A stretch of DNA of 64,000 nt from NCBI GenBank assembly GCA_018398765.1, contig JAHBMJ010003830.1, positions 1-64,000 on the forward strand, given 5' to 3'. The notes under the pieces were generated by a model. The model saw only the letters and a list, made by a program, of their open reading frames with translations, made no database searches and was not told the DNA's origin. This document shows, piece by piece, positions 10,850-23,443 of the stretch (the stretch's first letter is position 1; the number at the start of each line of letters is the position of its first letter). Both the position numbers and the translations under genes were made by a program. Source of the DNA: Chromera velia (Eukaryota > Sar > Chromeraceae).

Positions 10850-12032
10850 GGTCCCCTGCCCCCCATTCTTCTTGTCCCAATGCCCCTTCTTCCCACATGC
10901 CCTGCAGGGGGAAGCACCGTTGAGGGTGGCTCTGCAGGTGCTGACGTGCCTATTTCCACACGTCTGACAGACAGGAGGGGAGTCTTATGAGCCGGAGGAG
11001 CTCTGCTCTCCCCTATTCACCCCCTCAGCCGCCCTGTTTGCCCTCTCCACACCCTGTGAACCCCTCTCCCTCTCCTACTCCTGCAGCTCTGTCTGGGGGC
11101 TGTCTGTCAGAGCGAATTTCTTAAGGATCTTTCGCAGCATCGAAAATTTGATCGAATTTCAAATTGATGCGGGAAAGAGAGGGGTTATTGAGTTCGGCAA
11201 CGTTGTCTGACTCCTTAAACACTTCGTCGGGAAGAGCACGAAGGACCTCCTTGTACTGGACTTGAGTGAACGAATTCAGGACGTTGGGGACGAGACCGTC
11301 TTCATCAATATGGTACTTCTCTTTGGACACGTCACGAAGAAGCTCATCCAGCCTCTTGTGAATGGTGTAGTAGGAGAAAACGAGACCAGAGCGAACAACG
11401 GGGAAGCCGTCTTTGTCCATCTTGTCACAATGATACGGGAAGAACTGAATGCGAAGGGCGATCTTGCTTTCAACCTTGAAGGTGAGAAGACCGTACTCCT
11501 TTCGGAGTGTGCGGGGAATGTTCTCGGCAAGCACACCCCAATCCAGCAATCTCTGGATGTCACGGTTCACCTCCAAGTTCTCGAGCTTGTCGAAGCAGAC
11601 CTTCATTTTATTCCTCCAACTCTCGTCCGAAACAAAGCGTTCTCTGGGTAGCTGGTCGTTACAAAAGTTCTGCCACTTCTGCCCCCACTCCTTAATGTGC
11701 TGCTTGTTCTGCATCTGAGGCACAGCACCGAAATCAACTTTCACGTAGCAGTAGGAAGAAGAAGCGGACACAGAAGGGGCCTGTTCCTCATCCTCTGAAG
11801 GAGAGTCAACACGAACAATAGGAGACGGGGGTTATGAGAGTGACGGAGCGAGAGTAGCCATCCCTTCTTTAATTCTTCTCTGCACTAAGGAATCAATCAG
11901 GGCCTGCAAATCGCTTTTGGAGAGAACAATCATCTCTCTTAAACCCGTTGGTACACCGGTTGCAGCCGCTGGAGCCTCAGCTGCCTGCTGCTCTTTCTGG
12001 AGTCTTCTCTTCTCTGCACGAGTCCGCACCAT
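10850..12032 (-). pseudogene. Copia Gag region with zinc knuckle (fossil)
   Basis: Contains the element's first open frame near 12032 (VRTRAEKRRLQKEQQAAEAP, Glu/Ala-rich), a longer middle part (about 11121-11771) of Gag-like helical composition, and a CRACGKKGHWDKKN zinc-knuckle block around 10860-10905. Fossil. Confidence 0.75.
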
Positions 12033-12078
12033 TTTTGAAAATTCCGGTTTGACTCAATCAGATCGTGACACACTGGAC

Positions 12079-12320
12079 TGAAAGGTACTAGGCTCTAGCA
12101 TAGAAAAGAACTTACTATAGGAGGATTCAAATCATTTATACGGAGAGGACTGATAAGAAGGAGAATGTCTTCCTTTTTATCAATCAGTCTGTTTGATTCG
12201 TATTCAATCATGCTTCAATCAACATGCGATCACTATTCCATAAATCCATGCGGCACGCCCGCCCCGCGTATCTCAATAAGATGCGGCGGCAGCTCGGCAC
12301 CTCTATATTGAGCCCTTACA
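12079..12320 (-). repeat. Copia element 5' LTR
   Basis: 242 bp, same ends and order as 5521-5770. Followed outside by the duplication CCTAA at 12321-12325. Confidence 0.9.
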
Positions 12321-12474
12321 CCTAAGCTGTGAAACCTCTGGCTGCCACCGCACTCTACATGGCCTCGTGTTTCACGTAGCAAGCCCACTTGCCTTCGACA
12401 ATCTTCATTCTTTCATCTCAAGAGATCTCACCACACTGTCTGCCCCTATGCAACCGAAAGCTCTGCTAATCAAC

Positions 12475-12799
12475 TATAAGAGGCGTACGGGGCTCATAAG
12501 TAACAGTAGCTTCTGGAAGAGAGTACTCTAATGCTACTATAAGCCTTGTCAAAGTCTACATAGTTCTGAGGGAGAAGTCAGTAAGTCTGTCAGTCAAACC
12601 TCATACGATGACTTTTGGAATCAGACCCACTCTTATGCTTGATCTACTGATTGCATCACTGTGCATGCTCATATATCGATCAGTCATTATACGCGCGTGC
12701 CCGCAAACTATGCTGTTCTCATGCAGGCCCGGCCCGAGCTAAGCAATACTAATTCTAATTAAGTGCCCCACAAGCCTAGACTTCTTGGCAATCACCTCA
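12475..12799. repeat. Right copy of 325-bp direct repeat
   Basis: Partner of 3086-3410. Only about 150 bases separate it from the copia 5' LTR, so the copia insertion landed near this end of the bracketed interval. Confidence 0.7.
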
Positions 12800-13112
12800 T
12801 AATATATATCATAATTATATCATAAGTTTAATTGTTTCATGACGTATGAGTAGATGAACTAGCTCACTTCTAGGCTTATTTTAAAACTAGCTATAAAAAG
12901 TATAAGAGAAAAAATATAGACTATCCAGAAGCTTTAGAGAGTTTTATTGAGTTTTATTTAATACATATTTTTGAATAATGATATCTTCATTATGGACCGG
13001 GAGCCGAAGAAGGTAAGTACACTGATCGAAGCTTGTCTAAAATGAGTGCACGTGCATCTTGTGTAGTTGTTCAGCCTTTAGCTTCAGCCTAGGGTACGGA
13101 GGGTCATAGTTG

Positions 13113-13270
13113 TTCATATTCATCCGGAAGCAGGCTAAGCTGCGGTGGTTTGCTCCTTTTGTTTACAACTGCATGTATGGGTTGCCATTTGTCTCTAGTT
13201 TCAGAGACCCTAGGCTTAACCACAATTAAGTAAGTAAGTAAGTAAGTAAATAAGTAAATAAGTAAGTATC
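13113..13270 (+). repeat. Short dispersed repeat with (TAAG)n tail, copy 1
   Basis: About 110-bp unit (gaagcaggctaagctgcgg, acaactgcatgta, ctaggcttaaccaca) ending in (aagt)n. A second copy is at 25421-25560. Like the TAA-tailed unit at 2247, it looks SINE-like: short, non-coding, with a microsatellite 3' end. Confidence 0.6.
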
Positions 13271-13364
13271 TAGAATGATATATGATTATTAAATAAGACT
13301 TCAATAAGTTATTAAATCGTACATATATGTAAGTATTTATACATCTGAATTCAATTGAAGTTCC

Positions 13365-13372
13365 TACCGGAC
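13365..13372. repeat. 8-bp target duplication of hAT-type element
   Basis: TACCGGAC, repeated exactly at 14362-14369. An 8-bp duplication is the signature length of hAT transposition. Confidence 0.85.
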
Positions 13373-14361
13373 CTAGGGTATGACACTAAAAAATTAAAAA
13401 AAAAAATTAATTATAACCTCCCCCCCCTGGGGTTTTATACAAAAACCTACACTCTAAAAGTATGTTTTTTGTGGTTCTGAGCCAAAAAGAACCACATTGC
13501 AACATAAATGGAGTCACTAGCTTGTAAATCGTTTCAGTTCTGGCAAGAAAACTGCTAGGTGCCAGGTAAAGTTCCAAAATGTCTAGAAGGGTGGTTCAGG
13601 AACTCAAAACAGAACTCACCTGAACTGGCTAGAACCGATAAGAACCAACTTTCTGTGCACTTTCTATGCATTTAGCTGTCGTCAAACTGCTCTTCTAACT
13701 TTTGAAAGGCTGTTTTAAGACGTGCAAGCTCTTCAGTCTCAACTTTCAGACCATTTTCAACCATAACGGCCTCATGAACCCAAAAAAAAATGCCACTGAT
13801 CGAAATGTCGTTTAATTGAGGCATACATGAATGGCGTATTGTCAAAGGAGAAAAAACAACAGCATTAGAATTTTCACTTGCTGAAATGGCAGTCGATTTA
13901 TATGAAATCGATTCATTCTGCTTCATTTAACCGTCTGAGACTGACTGAGATCATTTATGTCGTTTGTCTGGTCATGCATGACTCTGATTGACCGTCATAC
14001 ATGAGTTTGATCGATCATGGAGAGCTAAATCATCAGTTGAGAGCTTGGTTTGGATGGTTCAAGCCCGGTTCTCATGGTTTTGATTGGGTTCCTTCTGGTT
14101 CAGAAAAGTTCCAATAGTTTTTGTCTCTGTTCATTTGGTTCATGAACTAATGACCAGAACCGGAAGTGACACCGACCTCAGAACCAACTATAACTACTTA
14201 AAACTTACTTGAACCTTAGACCTATACTCTAATTAGTGGTTTTTTAGGGTTTTTTTGCTTTTTAAAGTTTATGAATTAGATTAAAGTTTTATTTTTTCAT
14301 CAAAAAAGTTGTAGGAACCACACATGTAGTTAGGGATCATCTGTAGAGTGTCATACCCTAG
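13373..14361. mobile_element. Non-autonomous hAT-type DNA transposon
   Basis: 989-bp element with terminal inverted repeats of about 15 bp (ctagggtatgacact at the left, its complement at the right) and an exact 8-bp target duplication. It has no transposase-sized frame: the longest open stretch is 84 codons on the minus strand (13672-13926) without a recognised domain. It must therefore have been moved by an enzyme encoded elsewhere. Inside, many ggttc/gaacc words recur in both orientations, giving it hairpin potential. Superfamily assigned from duplication length and TIR form only. Confidence 0.8.
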
Positions 14362-14369
14362 TACCGGAC

Positions 14370-16890
14370 GTCTAGTTTATGATAAAGATGGTAGTGCATA
14401 CAATGTTATATATTAGTGTAGATATGATCAGACACACCGAGTTTGAAGATGATGATTGAGGTTTTTGTTGTGGTTAGTTATATGGTCAACCGACGTTGAA
14501 CATGTTGTCGAGTTTGAACTTTTTAAAGTCATTGACAAACTTAGTTAAACTTAGTCATAGACTTAGTCAAACTTCAGACCATCTAAATTCAAAGTGGAAT
14601 TAATCACCCAAAAAAAGACTGCAAGAGCATGCAAAAATGAAGTAACACTTCAATAAGACTTCATGATATTATATAGAGAGTTATTCAATATAATCTGTTT
14701 GGACTGCGAGTCACCGGTAAAAGTTGCAGAGCTGTAAGAGAAAACCAAACCTTGAAGATGCAACACAATGATAGATATGTTACGAATCGGGGTTGTGTTC
14801 CAGCATTTTCGGCATTTAGCTTAAGTGCCAAACGGCCTGGCATTTCCGGCATTTTACATTCTAGATGCCGTTTGGACCGTCCCTAAAGTTGGAAAAGAAA
14901 TACATACAATTAGTAGTTAACCCTAAAAATCCTAATAAAAATTTAGGCTAGAATTATAAAATTGCTACGCTCAAAGTTAAGCCTAAAAAACAGTAAAAAT
15001 ACTTAAAATAATAAGAAGCAGATGATATTTTATATCGTAAGATAGCACAGTGATAACTGATAAGTGATACTGTCATATGTGTCATGATTCATGACTCATG
15101 ATGCAGTCGTTCGGCAACTTCGGCCTATGATGGTAGCCGCCATAGGCTGGCCCACAGTGCCTAGCATAGCGGCAGCCATCCTATGAAACATTGAATGTGC
15201 GTCAATATTGTGCAATGATACACTGCGACCGAAGAATCATTCAAGAATGGCTGTCAACCAAAAGAGGGATAAAAACTTATATAAGAGAGACCAGTGTTGA
15301 GAACACAGTCCAAACAGTTGATTTTTATCTGTAAAATGAGAGAAAAAGGGGGGCGGAGGGGGGGAATGGGCCTAAGGAGCAGGCTTAGCTGTTCTCCTTA
15401 ACTGTAGGGAGTTAGGGACGCTCAACCTTTACTCTCCCCCCCCCCCACGTACCCCATGCACCGCCCATGCACACAATCGTGACAAATTGAATCCAGAGCT
15501 CACAGTGCCTCATACATAGTGATGCACCGCAGCATCGGCGAAGATGGCATCTCTATTCTCGTCTGCAAAGAAGATGGGATCTTCTCCCAAAACATCACCA
15601 AGAGGGGCAGACTTGTCAACCTCAACAGCCGTCTCGGGGCTGTACTTGTACACGCTGATGAGGTTGCTAGTGGGCACCTTTACAGTCGTTTGCAGTATTC
15701 CTTCCACATATATATGACTTTACATAAAGCTATACAAACCTATAAACGGCTACATAGAGAATATTAGTATCATATTACAGGACCTGGCAGCTAGTGTTAA
15801 GACTAGTGAAGACAAAACACTTACTTCGCAGTTAATCCTTTCATTGAAGGTTCGGCCGGGGTATGCGAAGACAAAACTTAGTCTTAAGGGACGCAACATG
15901 CATAACAAAACCCTCAATCAACTCTTGAGCTAATGGAGCATCTACTATACGTGTTGTGAAGTGTCGCACGCAACACCCGTACGCTTTTCTGCATGCAGTC
16001 ATGCATCTCACTCAACATACATGCGACCTTACCAAATGGGGACTCCGTTCTAGGGGACGTGACTCTGATCCATCCGATCCAGAATACGACCCGCCTGCGC
16101 AGAAACGCTAAAAAAGCAGGGGCCGTAGCAAAGGAGAAGGACGGGCAGAAACACACCCACTACGACGATGCCTGCAGAGCAGTGGGCATTCGCTTTGCTA
16201 GGGGTTTGCACTCTACGTACCCTATATGACCTGACATATCGGATATAGGGGGGGTAAGTTACTATACACCATCCCTAACCTAAAAAACCGTTTTTTAAGC
16301 TAGCTAAAGCAGGGTAAAAGACATTAAAGCTGTATCAATATGAGCTTCTCATTTATCATAGTTCTTAAGTTATGACTCGTGGAAGTCTTGTCACAGAGAT
16401 CTGATATCGGGTTTTGCCGATATCGACGACATCGTTCGGGTATCCACGGGGTCCGATGCCCTACGATGCCCTACAATGCCCGACCAATGTCCGACCTCCC
16501 TAGGCCCCATATACATTTATAGACATATTAAAACACATTTAAAACCAGAAATATGATGTTTTACGTTGTTTATCTGTCACATAATTGCTCATAAATTTCT
16601 GAATCAGATAAAAATTAAATTTTATGCATGCGATAAAGAAAACATGAACAAAAACACACTGTTAGACCTTTAATTCTACGTAGCCTCCTGTTCTAAAACC
16701 CTCGATGTAGCCATTTATTATCTTTCCGACAAATAGAACTGAAGGGAAAAGCCAAGACAAAGAGGGCTGAGAGACGAAGGAAAAGAAAAGCGAGGAAGGG
16801 AACGACTGTTGGCTTGGACAGCACACATACAGCTGCAGGCAGCAAGGTGAATGAATGAATCAACGAGTGAGTAAAGGAAAGGAACAAACA
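14370..16890. other. AT-rich intergenic stretch
   Basis: No gene seen. Short G-runs and C-runs occur around 15345-15450. A short spaced palindrome, gatatcgg...ccgatatc, lies near 16402-16426; related GATATCGG words recur at 20460-20475 and near 21890, beyond the fold-back element. The longer open frames (15519-15767, 15993-16229) lack protein-like composition. Confidence 0.4.
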
Positions 16891-16891
16891 A

Positions 16892-16895
16892 CATT
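16892..16895. repeat. 4-bp target duplication of fold-back element
   Basis: CATT, repeated at 20389-20392 immediately outside the other arm. Confidence 0.55.
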
Positions 16896-19800
16896 AACAG
16901 AGTGGACTCCAAAGTAGGACTTAGTGGAATTCAAAGTGACTTTTAAATTTACTATATTCTAGCTTCATTATAAAGTAAAACTAGGTTACTTAAAGCAATC
17001 TAAAGTTTTTTAGAGCATTTAAAATCGCTACTTCTGTGCGAATCTGCTCAAATGTGCTCAAAAGACTGGTTGATTAGCTAAAGTGATGATAATGATGATG
17101 ATTGAGGGTTAAATCCTAGATTTAGCAACGCCAAATCCCAAGCCACTAGCAAGGCTTTGAGGATAACCCAGAGCACACATTCATGGGGGGGGGGGATGAG
17201 GAAGCCTGCATGCCAATCGGATCGATTCGCCTCAACTTGCCTTATCGACAGAATGGACCTTCTTGAGACAGTCGGCTATAGCTTTGGAACCGCTTTTAGG
17301 CAGAATTATGCACCTGCAAAGAAATACACAGGCACAACACTAATGGATATGCTCAACAACAACGTTTAGCGCCGCTAATCAAGTATAAAGAATTGCTTTT
17401 TCTGTAAGGGAAACAGTGCAGGAAGGAGGGCTTCACAGCTAGGCTGGTCAGACTGGACAGGAAGCGGTCGGCAGGGGTCAGAGAGGATTCTGAAGAACAG
17501 AGCATAGAGACAACATAATTCTATTTACGAAGAACTCACACTACACGGCGTAAAAGCTTGCAAATTGTTCTACGTATGTCAATGAGAAACTGTGAAAAAG
17601 AAGGACAGGTCTGTAGGTAGATCCAGATGTTCAGAGGGAGACCAGTACGGAGTGCTACAAATGAGAAAGGATGAGCAAGAAAGGAACACTTACGTCAGGA
17701 CAGTATGGACCGCTTTGAAAGACTGACACATACGGAGTAAGTGGAAGACATTCAAATGTATGAAAGCTGAGCGATTGGTCTAGGTGAAAAAATGTCTGGC
17801 ACGACTGAGAGCTGTGCAAAGCTTCAGAAGAGGCGGTCAAAAAATGGAGGCTCCAGCAGACTTTCCGTCGACCCTCTCTTACTGACCTCCCTTGTGCGTT
17901 TCTGTCAAGCTCCTAGCAGAACAAAGAAGCTGAATGCTAAGCAAATCATCATACGAAGCGAGAGAGCAAGCCGCGCTTCCTTAACTGACCTGCAGGTGTT
18001 CCCAAGTCTCCGTCCACTAACACCTGCAAACACGGAGGGACAGGCGTTCACGCTTTGTGCAGTCAAAGAAGCACTTCTGTTCAGCTTATTCTGCACGCAC
18101 AAGGTTTCAAGGATAAAACCAAGGGCCTAAGAAGCAGCGGGTCTAGACAGGCTGACCTGGAGGTTGACCCCGGGGCTCCCAAGACTATGACCTGCAAGGA
18201 AAGAGTAAGGAGAGCGATGAAGGCAGCAGTACTTTAATACCTAAATAAGGCTGGCAGCCCTTCCCCGCTTGAACAGGAGGAGAAGCAGCAAGCAGGAAGA
18301 CGTTAGAAACAAGTTCAAGACGGCTGGTGTCCACTAGACCCACCTCCAAGCTGTTTTTCATGCCGATCCGAGGTGACCCAGCAACTGTTGTTGTAGCCGT
18401 CTCCTCCAGAGCCCCGAAAGTACACTTCCGAAAAAAAAGTCAAACCGAGAAAACGCTCTGTCAGACATCTTCTAAAACCATCAGAAGACATCTGACAGAG
18501 CATTTTTTGTGGCAACATTTCTGTGGGAAAAGTCCGTTTGCTCAGAGGTTCAGAACTCCACAGTTTTGAACCTGTGGACCTTCAAGACGGACAAGAGACT
18601 TCAGACCCGATTATTGGCCGATTATTGTTCTGTATCTGTTTTGGGTCACGGACCTCGAGTTAGGTCGGACACCCCCCCCCCTCCGAGGTTCAGAAGTCCG
18701 CACTTCTGAACCTTGGGCCAGGGGGGTCAAACCCCCCTGCCGCCAGGTCCAGACATGGGCTTATCGTGGGTCCAGGAGGCGCCGCCACAGGGCCAGAGGG
18801 GGTGGCGGCACCCTGCCCCTTCGACGCACGCAGCCGACTTTGCCTCTGTTGGCCAATAATCGGATCTGAAGTCTCTTGTCCGTCTTGAAGGTCCACAGGT
18901 TCAAAACTGCGGAGTTCTGAACCTCTGAGCAAACGGACTTTTCCCACAGAAATGTTGCCACAAAAAATGCTCTGTCAGATGTTTTCTGATGGTTTTAGAA
19001 GATGTCTGACAGAGCGTTTTCTCGGTTTGACTTTTTTTTCGGGAGTGCACTTTCGGGGCTCTGGAGGAGACGGCTACAACAACAGTTGCTGGGTCACCTC
19101 GGGTCGGCACAAAGTGGAGCTTGGAGGTGGGTCTAGTGGACACCAGCCGTTTTAATCTTATTTCTAACGTCTTCCTGCTTGCTGCTTCTCCTCCTGTTCA
19201 AGCGGGGAAGGGCTGCCAGCCTTATCTAAGTATTAAAGTACTGCTGCTTTCATCGCTCTCCTTACTCTTTCCTTGCAGGTCACAGTCTTGGGAGCCCCGG
19301 GGTCAACCTCCAGGTCAGCCTGTCTAGACCCGCTGCTTCTTAGACCCTTGGTTTTATCCTTAAAACCTTGTGCATGCAGAATAAGCTAGACAGAAGTGCT
19401 TCCTTGACTGCACAAAGCGTGAACGCCTGTCCCTCCGTGTTTGTAGGTGTTGGTGGACGGAGATTTGGGAACATCTGCAGGTCAGTTAAGGAAGCGCGGC
19501 TTGCTCTCTTGCTTTGTATGATGATTTGCTTAGTATTCAGCTTCTTTGTCCTGCTAGGAGCTTGACGAAAACGCACAAGGGAGGTCAGTAAGAGAGGGTC
19601 GATGGAGAGTCTCCATTTTTTGACCGCCTCTTCTGAAGCTTTACATAGCTCTCAGTCGTGCCAGACATTTTTCCACCTAGACCAATCGCTCAGCTTTCAT
19701 GCATTTGAATGTCTTCCACTTACTCCATGTATGTCAGTCTTTCAAAGCGGTCCATACTATCCCGACGCAAGTACTACTTACTCGTTCATCCTTTCTCATT

Positions 19801-20388
19801 TGTGGCACTCCGTACTGGTCTCCCTCTGAACATCTAGATCTACCTACAGACCTGTCTTTCTTTTTTACAGTTTCTCATTGACACATGCAGAATGATTTGC
19901 AAGCTTTTACGCCGTGTAGTGTGAGTTTTTTATGAATAGAATTATGTTGTCTCTGTGCTCTATTCTTCAGAATCCTCTCCGACCCCTGCCGACCGCTTCC
20001 TGTCCAGTCTGTCCAGCCTAGCTATGAAGCCCTCCTTCCTGCACTGTTTCCCTTACAGAAGAGGCAATTCTTTGTACTTGATTAGCGGCGCTAAACGTTG
20101 CTGTTGAGCATATCCATTAGTGTTGTGCCTGTGTATTTCTTTGCAGGTAACATTCACTAACTTCCACGTGCCGCGGTGATCGTAATTTTTCCCTAGCTAA
20201 TCAACCAGTCTTTTGAGCACATTTGAGCAGATTCGCACAGAAGTAACGATTTTAAATGCTCTAAAAAACTTTAGATTGCTTTAAGTAACCTAGTTTTACT
20301 TTATACGACTTTATAATGAAGTTAGAATATAGTAAATTTAAAAGTCACTTTGAATTCTACTAAGTCCTACTTTGGAGTCCACTCTGTT
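16896..20388. mobile_element. Fold-back element with very long inverted arms
   Basis: Two inverted arms, left about 16896-18620 and right about 18850-20388, meet at a central spacer of about 230 bp. Outer ends read AACAGAGTGGACTCC and its complement, flanked by CATT on both sides, so it looks like one mobile unit. The arms are clearly related along their length but diverged, and the left arm has about 230 bases (roughly 17082-17310) replaced by about 40 in the right arm. Smaller hairpins are nested inside: gctctgtcagacatcttct against its complement in each arm, and aggttcagaa/ttctgaacct pairs near 18547, 18692 and 18899. No transposase frame is seen. A transcript through it would fold into long double-stranded RNA. 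Confidence 0.8.
18621..18849. repeat. Central spacer of fold-back element with own hairpin
   Basis: GC-richer than the arms. It contains a near-perfect hairpin at about 18691-18717 (aggttcagaagt / acttctgaacct) and C- and G-runs. The same hairpin word appears in both arms, so the spacer shares ancestry with the arm tips. Confidence 0.6.
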
Positions 20389-20784
20389 CATTATAGACAG
20401 ACCTATCTTCTTTCCTTCCTATAGTATCTAAAAGTAATATAAAAATGACTAACATTGGGTGATATCGGCCGATATTAGCTTCTTTCTCATTCATTTAATG
20501 CTTCTAGATGTATACTTGAAAAAGCTCTTTCAACCAGTTAAAACATCCGATGTTCCGATGTCGATATCAGCCAACACTAGCCCTTTTTTCAGCCGACACT
20601 TTCGTAACGTGGCGGCGGGTCATACAGATGTGCATGAAACAATTAGAAACCGCCGCCAGACCTTAACCGGCTCAGAAATTTCGAAGGGAAAAGAAACAGC
20701 CCTCTGTTCCTTTTTTCCTCCCGGACTTGAACCAATGAACCTAAGAGACGTTAGTTCACCTCTCTAGACTCTTTTTAGCTACTT

Positions 20785-21022
20785 GGTGTAGAAAAAACGA
20801 CTCCCAGACTCACAGGGAGTCCAAAGAACGGACGTCTGAGGTCTGACACCTGAAGAGGCCAAAGAGGCCTCCGTGGACTCAGAAATTCAGAAAGGGCTGT
20901 GAGGTATGAATCATGATAAATTATATACCAACACAGTCTATATGGTTCAAGGAACTCAGTGTAAACAGGGGATAAAGAATAGTTGCGGCACTTTGGACTT
21001 CAGTCAACAAGTCTGTTGAGGA
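20785..21022 (+). repeat. Dispersed repeat, copy 1
   Basis: About 240 bp starting gaaaaaacgactccca, with gagtccaaa, aggcctc and ggactcagaa blocks. A diverged copy in the same orientation is at 30780-31045. Family unknown; no coding content. Confidence 0.55.
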
Positions 21023-22187
21023 AAACAAAGATACACTCTATAGAGCGCCCTGTGTGAAATCACCTGAAGACCTCTTTTTCTCTAGAGTGTCTCGAACCTG
21101 CATCTAGCGTACAAAGATACTGCCTAACACTCATACGATCCTGTCTGGAGGGAAAAAGCAGGACAAAACAACTTACTGGGGGAGCTGAAGGTTGATCAAT
21201 ACCCCTGAGACGCCAATTCTCCACAACAAGAAGACAAAACAATCTCGCCTTCTCACAACCAACAGACGCACCAGAAACCTATCGTGCTGGCCTGGGAGGA
21301 TGACAACAGACACGGGGCATCAGGCAAAATTGCCGGGGATCGATTTTGTGGCCTCCTGGTAGAAAGAAGGAATGTTGCTCAGGAGGCCTAGGAGGTTCTT
21401 TCCTGACTGCTCCACACTAGGGCTGCCAGACACGCCAAAGCAGACCAACAGTATAACAAGACTTCACCCTGATATAGATACAAGCTATCTGGTGCTAAGG
21501 GAGTGGAATGGTATCGCTTTGACCATCTGTGCTGCTGTAGACAACAAGAGAGAAAGGAGGGCAAGAGAGGACGGACTGAGCTTTCATCGGGCAACTGGAT
21601 GCTTTTTAAGTATTCTAAGCACAATTTTGGGATTTTGAGAGGGATCCCGGAAAGTTTTGGCCCAAATTCTTGCACTAACGCACTCAGTGGCCTCTGGGGA
21701 CTAATTGATTGATTGAGGGTTTTTTTTCATACATGCCGCTGGGGACCAATTTGGTACCTTTCTAGGCTGTGGACGCCGCTAGAATCATGCAGACCAGCTT
21801 AACCAGCTCAAAAATTTCAGACTTGTCTAATTGTTCTATACACATCTATATAACTACCTTCCGTGTTATGTTTGTAACCCGATGTTGATATCGGATGTCG
21901 ATGTTAAATCCATACGACATGACTTACAAGGGGGGTTTCCCTAGGTGCCCATGGGGGCATTTTGCTAAAAAGTGTATTAAATTTTTTGGACTCAGCATAT
22001 CAAGCTGTATCAGAAAATAAACTAATCCTCCTGATGCCCAAAGTTTTTGACACGATGTAACAGTTGGCCTCAAAACTTACAGAAGGCACTACACCGGCCT
22101 TCGGCAGTAGAAACCCCTAGTTCGTTTTGTCCCTTTTGTTTTTGAAACCTTCGGAAGGCCTGGAGGAGAGACAGTGAGGTTCGTGAA
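21023..22187. other. Intergenic stretch without a supported gene
   Basis: Open frames at 21372-21638 (plus) and 21388-21675 (minus) overlap head-on and neither has recognisable motifs. The plus reading has mixed composition but no homology I can name. Confidence 0.35.
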
Positions 22188-22428
22188 AGAGATGGTAAGA
22201 CAGGCAACAAAAAGGTTAAGAGAGATAAATGATGCGTCTGCATGCCAGAGAATTGCAGACAGATGGTGGAAAACGTTGTCAATAGTGGTTCAGAAAGCAG
22301 CAACGTCTACAATCTTGGCATTAGTTCAGGCAAGCCGCGGTGCACGTGGTACACAGGTCACTGAGATGTTGCTTAGGAGGGACTTCGAGTTTTTGGCTTA
22401 TGTAGGCTTTGCAGAGAAGAAAGAGTAA
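22188..22428 (+). CDS. Small unidentified open frame, helical
   Basis: Reading from ATG near 22191: a basic, helix-prone sequence (VRQATKRLREINDASACQR, then ADRWWKTLSIVVQKAATST) with few low-complexity runs, ending in a Lys/Glu tail. The composition is more protein-like than its surroundings, but the frame is short, has no upstream partner I can join, and may be the tail of a decayed mobile-element protein. Confidence 0.25.
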
Positions 22429-23443
22429 ACGAAAAGGGAGGGCCAGCGGGGTGTTAGCAAAAGTAGGAGGAGTAAAGAGAAGAAAAAGGAAGACCAGAGT
22501 GAAGTGCGACAGTAGTAAAAGAAAAAAATGGGAAGAAGAAAACACCAAATTTAAGTAACAAAGGAAATTTTTTAAAGAGCCAAACGTTGTAAAACTAGTA
22601 TGAAAGATCAAGCAGAAATGATCTATGGATTTGAAGAGAAAAGGGTAGTAAAGAAATGTTGAAGAGAAATAAAATTTTTAATGTGAACATATGTGAACAA
22701 GAGAACCAGATGGAACCAGGAGAAACAAACCAGAGATGGAAAAAGAAGTCCACAACCCTCACTTACAGATAGGCAGAATTGATCACGCGAACACGCGGGG
22801 AATGAAAGGTACTAGAATTTTTATTGGCCCGGCGAGGCATCAGCTAGGATCAGTGGCCTAGTCTGGAGAGGCATGCGCTCGCAGCAGCGTGAGCGTAAGA
22901 GACGGACAGTACCTATACTTAGGCAAGATGCATACTGGCCCGACGCAGGACCAGAGAGACACTAAAGAGAACATATACAGGAGGAGCTAGTTTGCATGCA
23001 TGCTTGCAACATATGCACGCATGCAGTGCAACAGCTATACACGAGAGTGGGAGATAGTGCACAGCTACAAAGTGGAGGCAGCTGCATGGACACGTACCAC
23101 TTTTATACTTTTCATGAGAGCCTGGCTCGAAGTCGGTCACTCAGTATCCTGAACTCGTCCACCAAAGCGGCAGGTCGTGGACGCGTCTTCATGCAAGCGC
23201 GCTTTCTTTTTTCGCCAAGTACACCTTCTGAAGCCGTCAGTTGATGAATGATTGAAACAGGCTTCCGGGCTTCCCGTGCATGAGGAATTCTCCTCTGAGA
23301 TCTGATGACCAGAGCAATAAACTAAGGCGCCATTGCTCTCTTGCAGCACAGAGCTGCTCCTCGTACAGAATACAAACTGACAACGATCCAGCTGAGGTTC
23401 TACAGGAAGAAGGTCAAAGAAAAGGACCAGGCCTTCCGGCGGG

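Larger units (their letters stand above)
5521..12320 (-). mobile_element. Ty1/copia LTR retrotransposon, nearly full length, broken
   Basis: A 6.8-kb fossil read on the minus strand, with LTRs at both ends and a 5-bp duplication (CCTAA). The order from its 5' end is gag-like frame, CCHC zinc knuckle, protease, integrase, reverse transcriptase, RNase H. Integrase before reverse transcriptase is the copia order. About 1.2 kb lies between RNase H and the 3' LTR and holds an additional short open frame. The body carries several interruptions, so it is not intact. LTRs differ by about 13 substitutions over roughly 240 aligned bases plus one small indel (about 5 percent), so it is moderately young. 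No clear TGG-type primer site follows the 5' LTR. Confidence 0.92.

Noticed and set aside
10353-10967. 204-codon plus-strand frame
   Set aside because: Antisense to the copia protease and zinc-knuckle region; Pro/Ser-rich composition follows from the purine-rich minus-strand coding.
16896-20388. Assembly artefact creating a false palindrome
   Set aside because: The arms differ by many substitutions and by an unequal segment near the outer ends, so they are not one sequence read twice.
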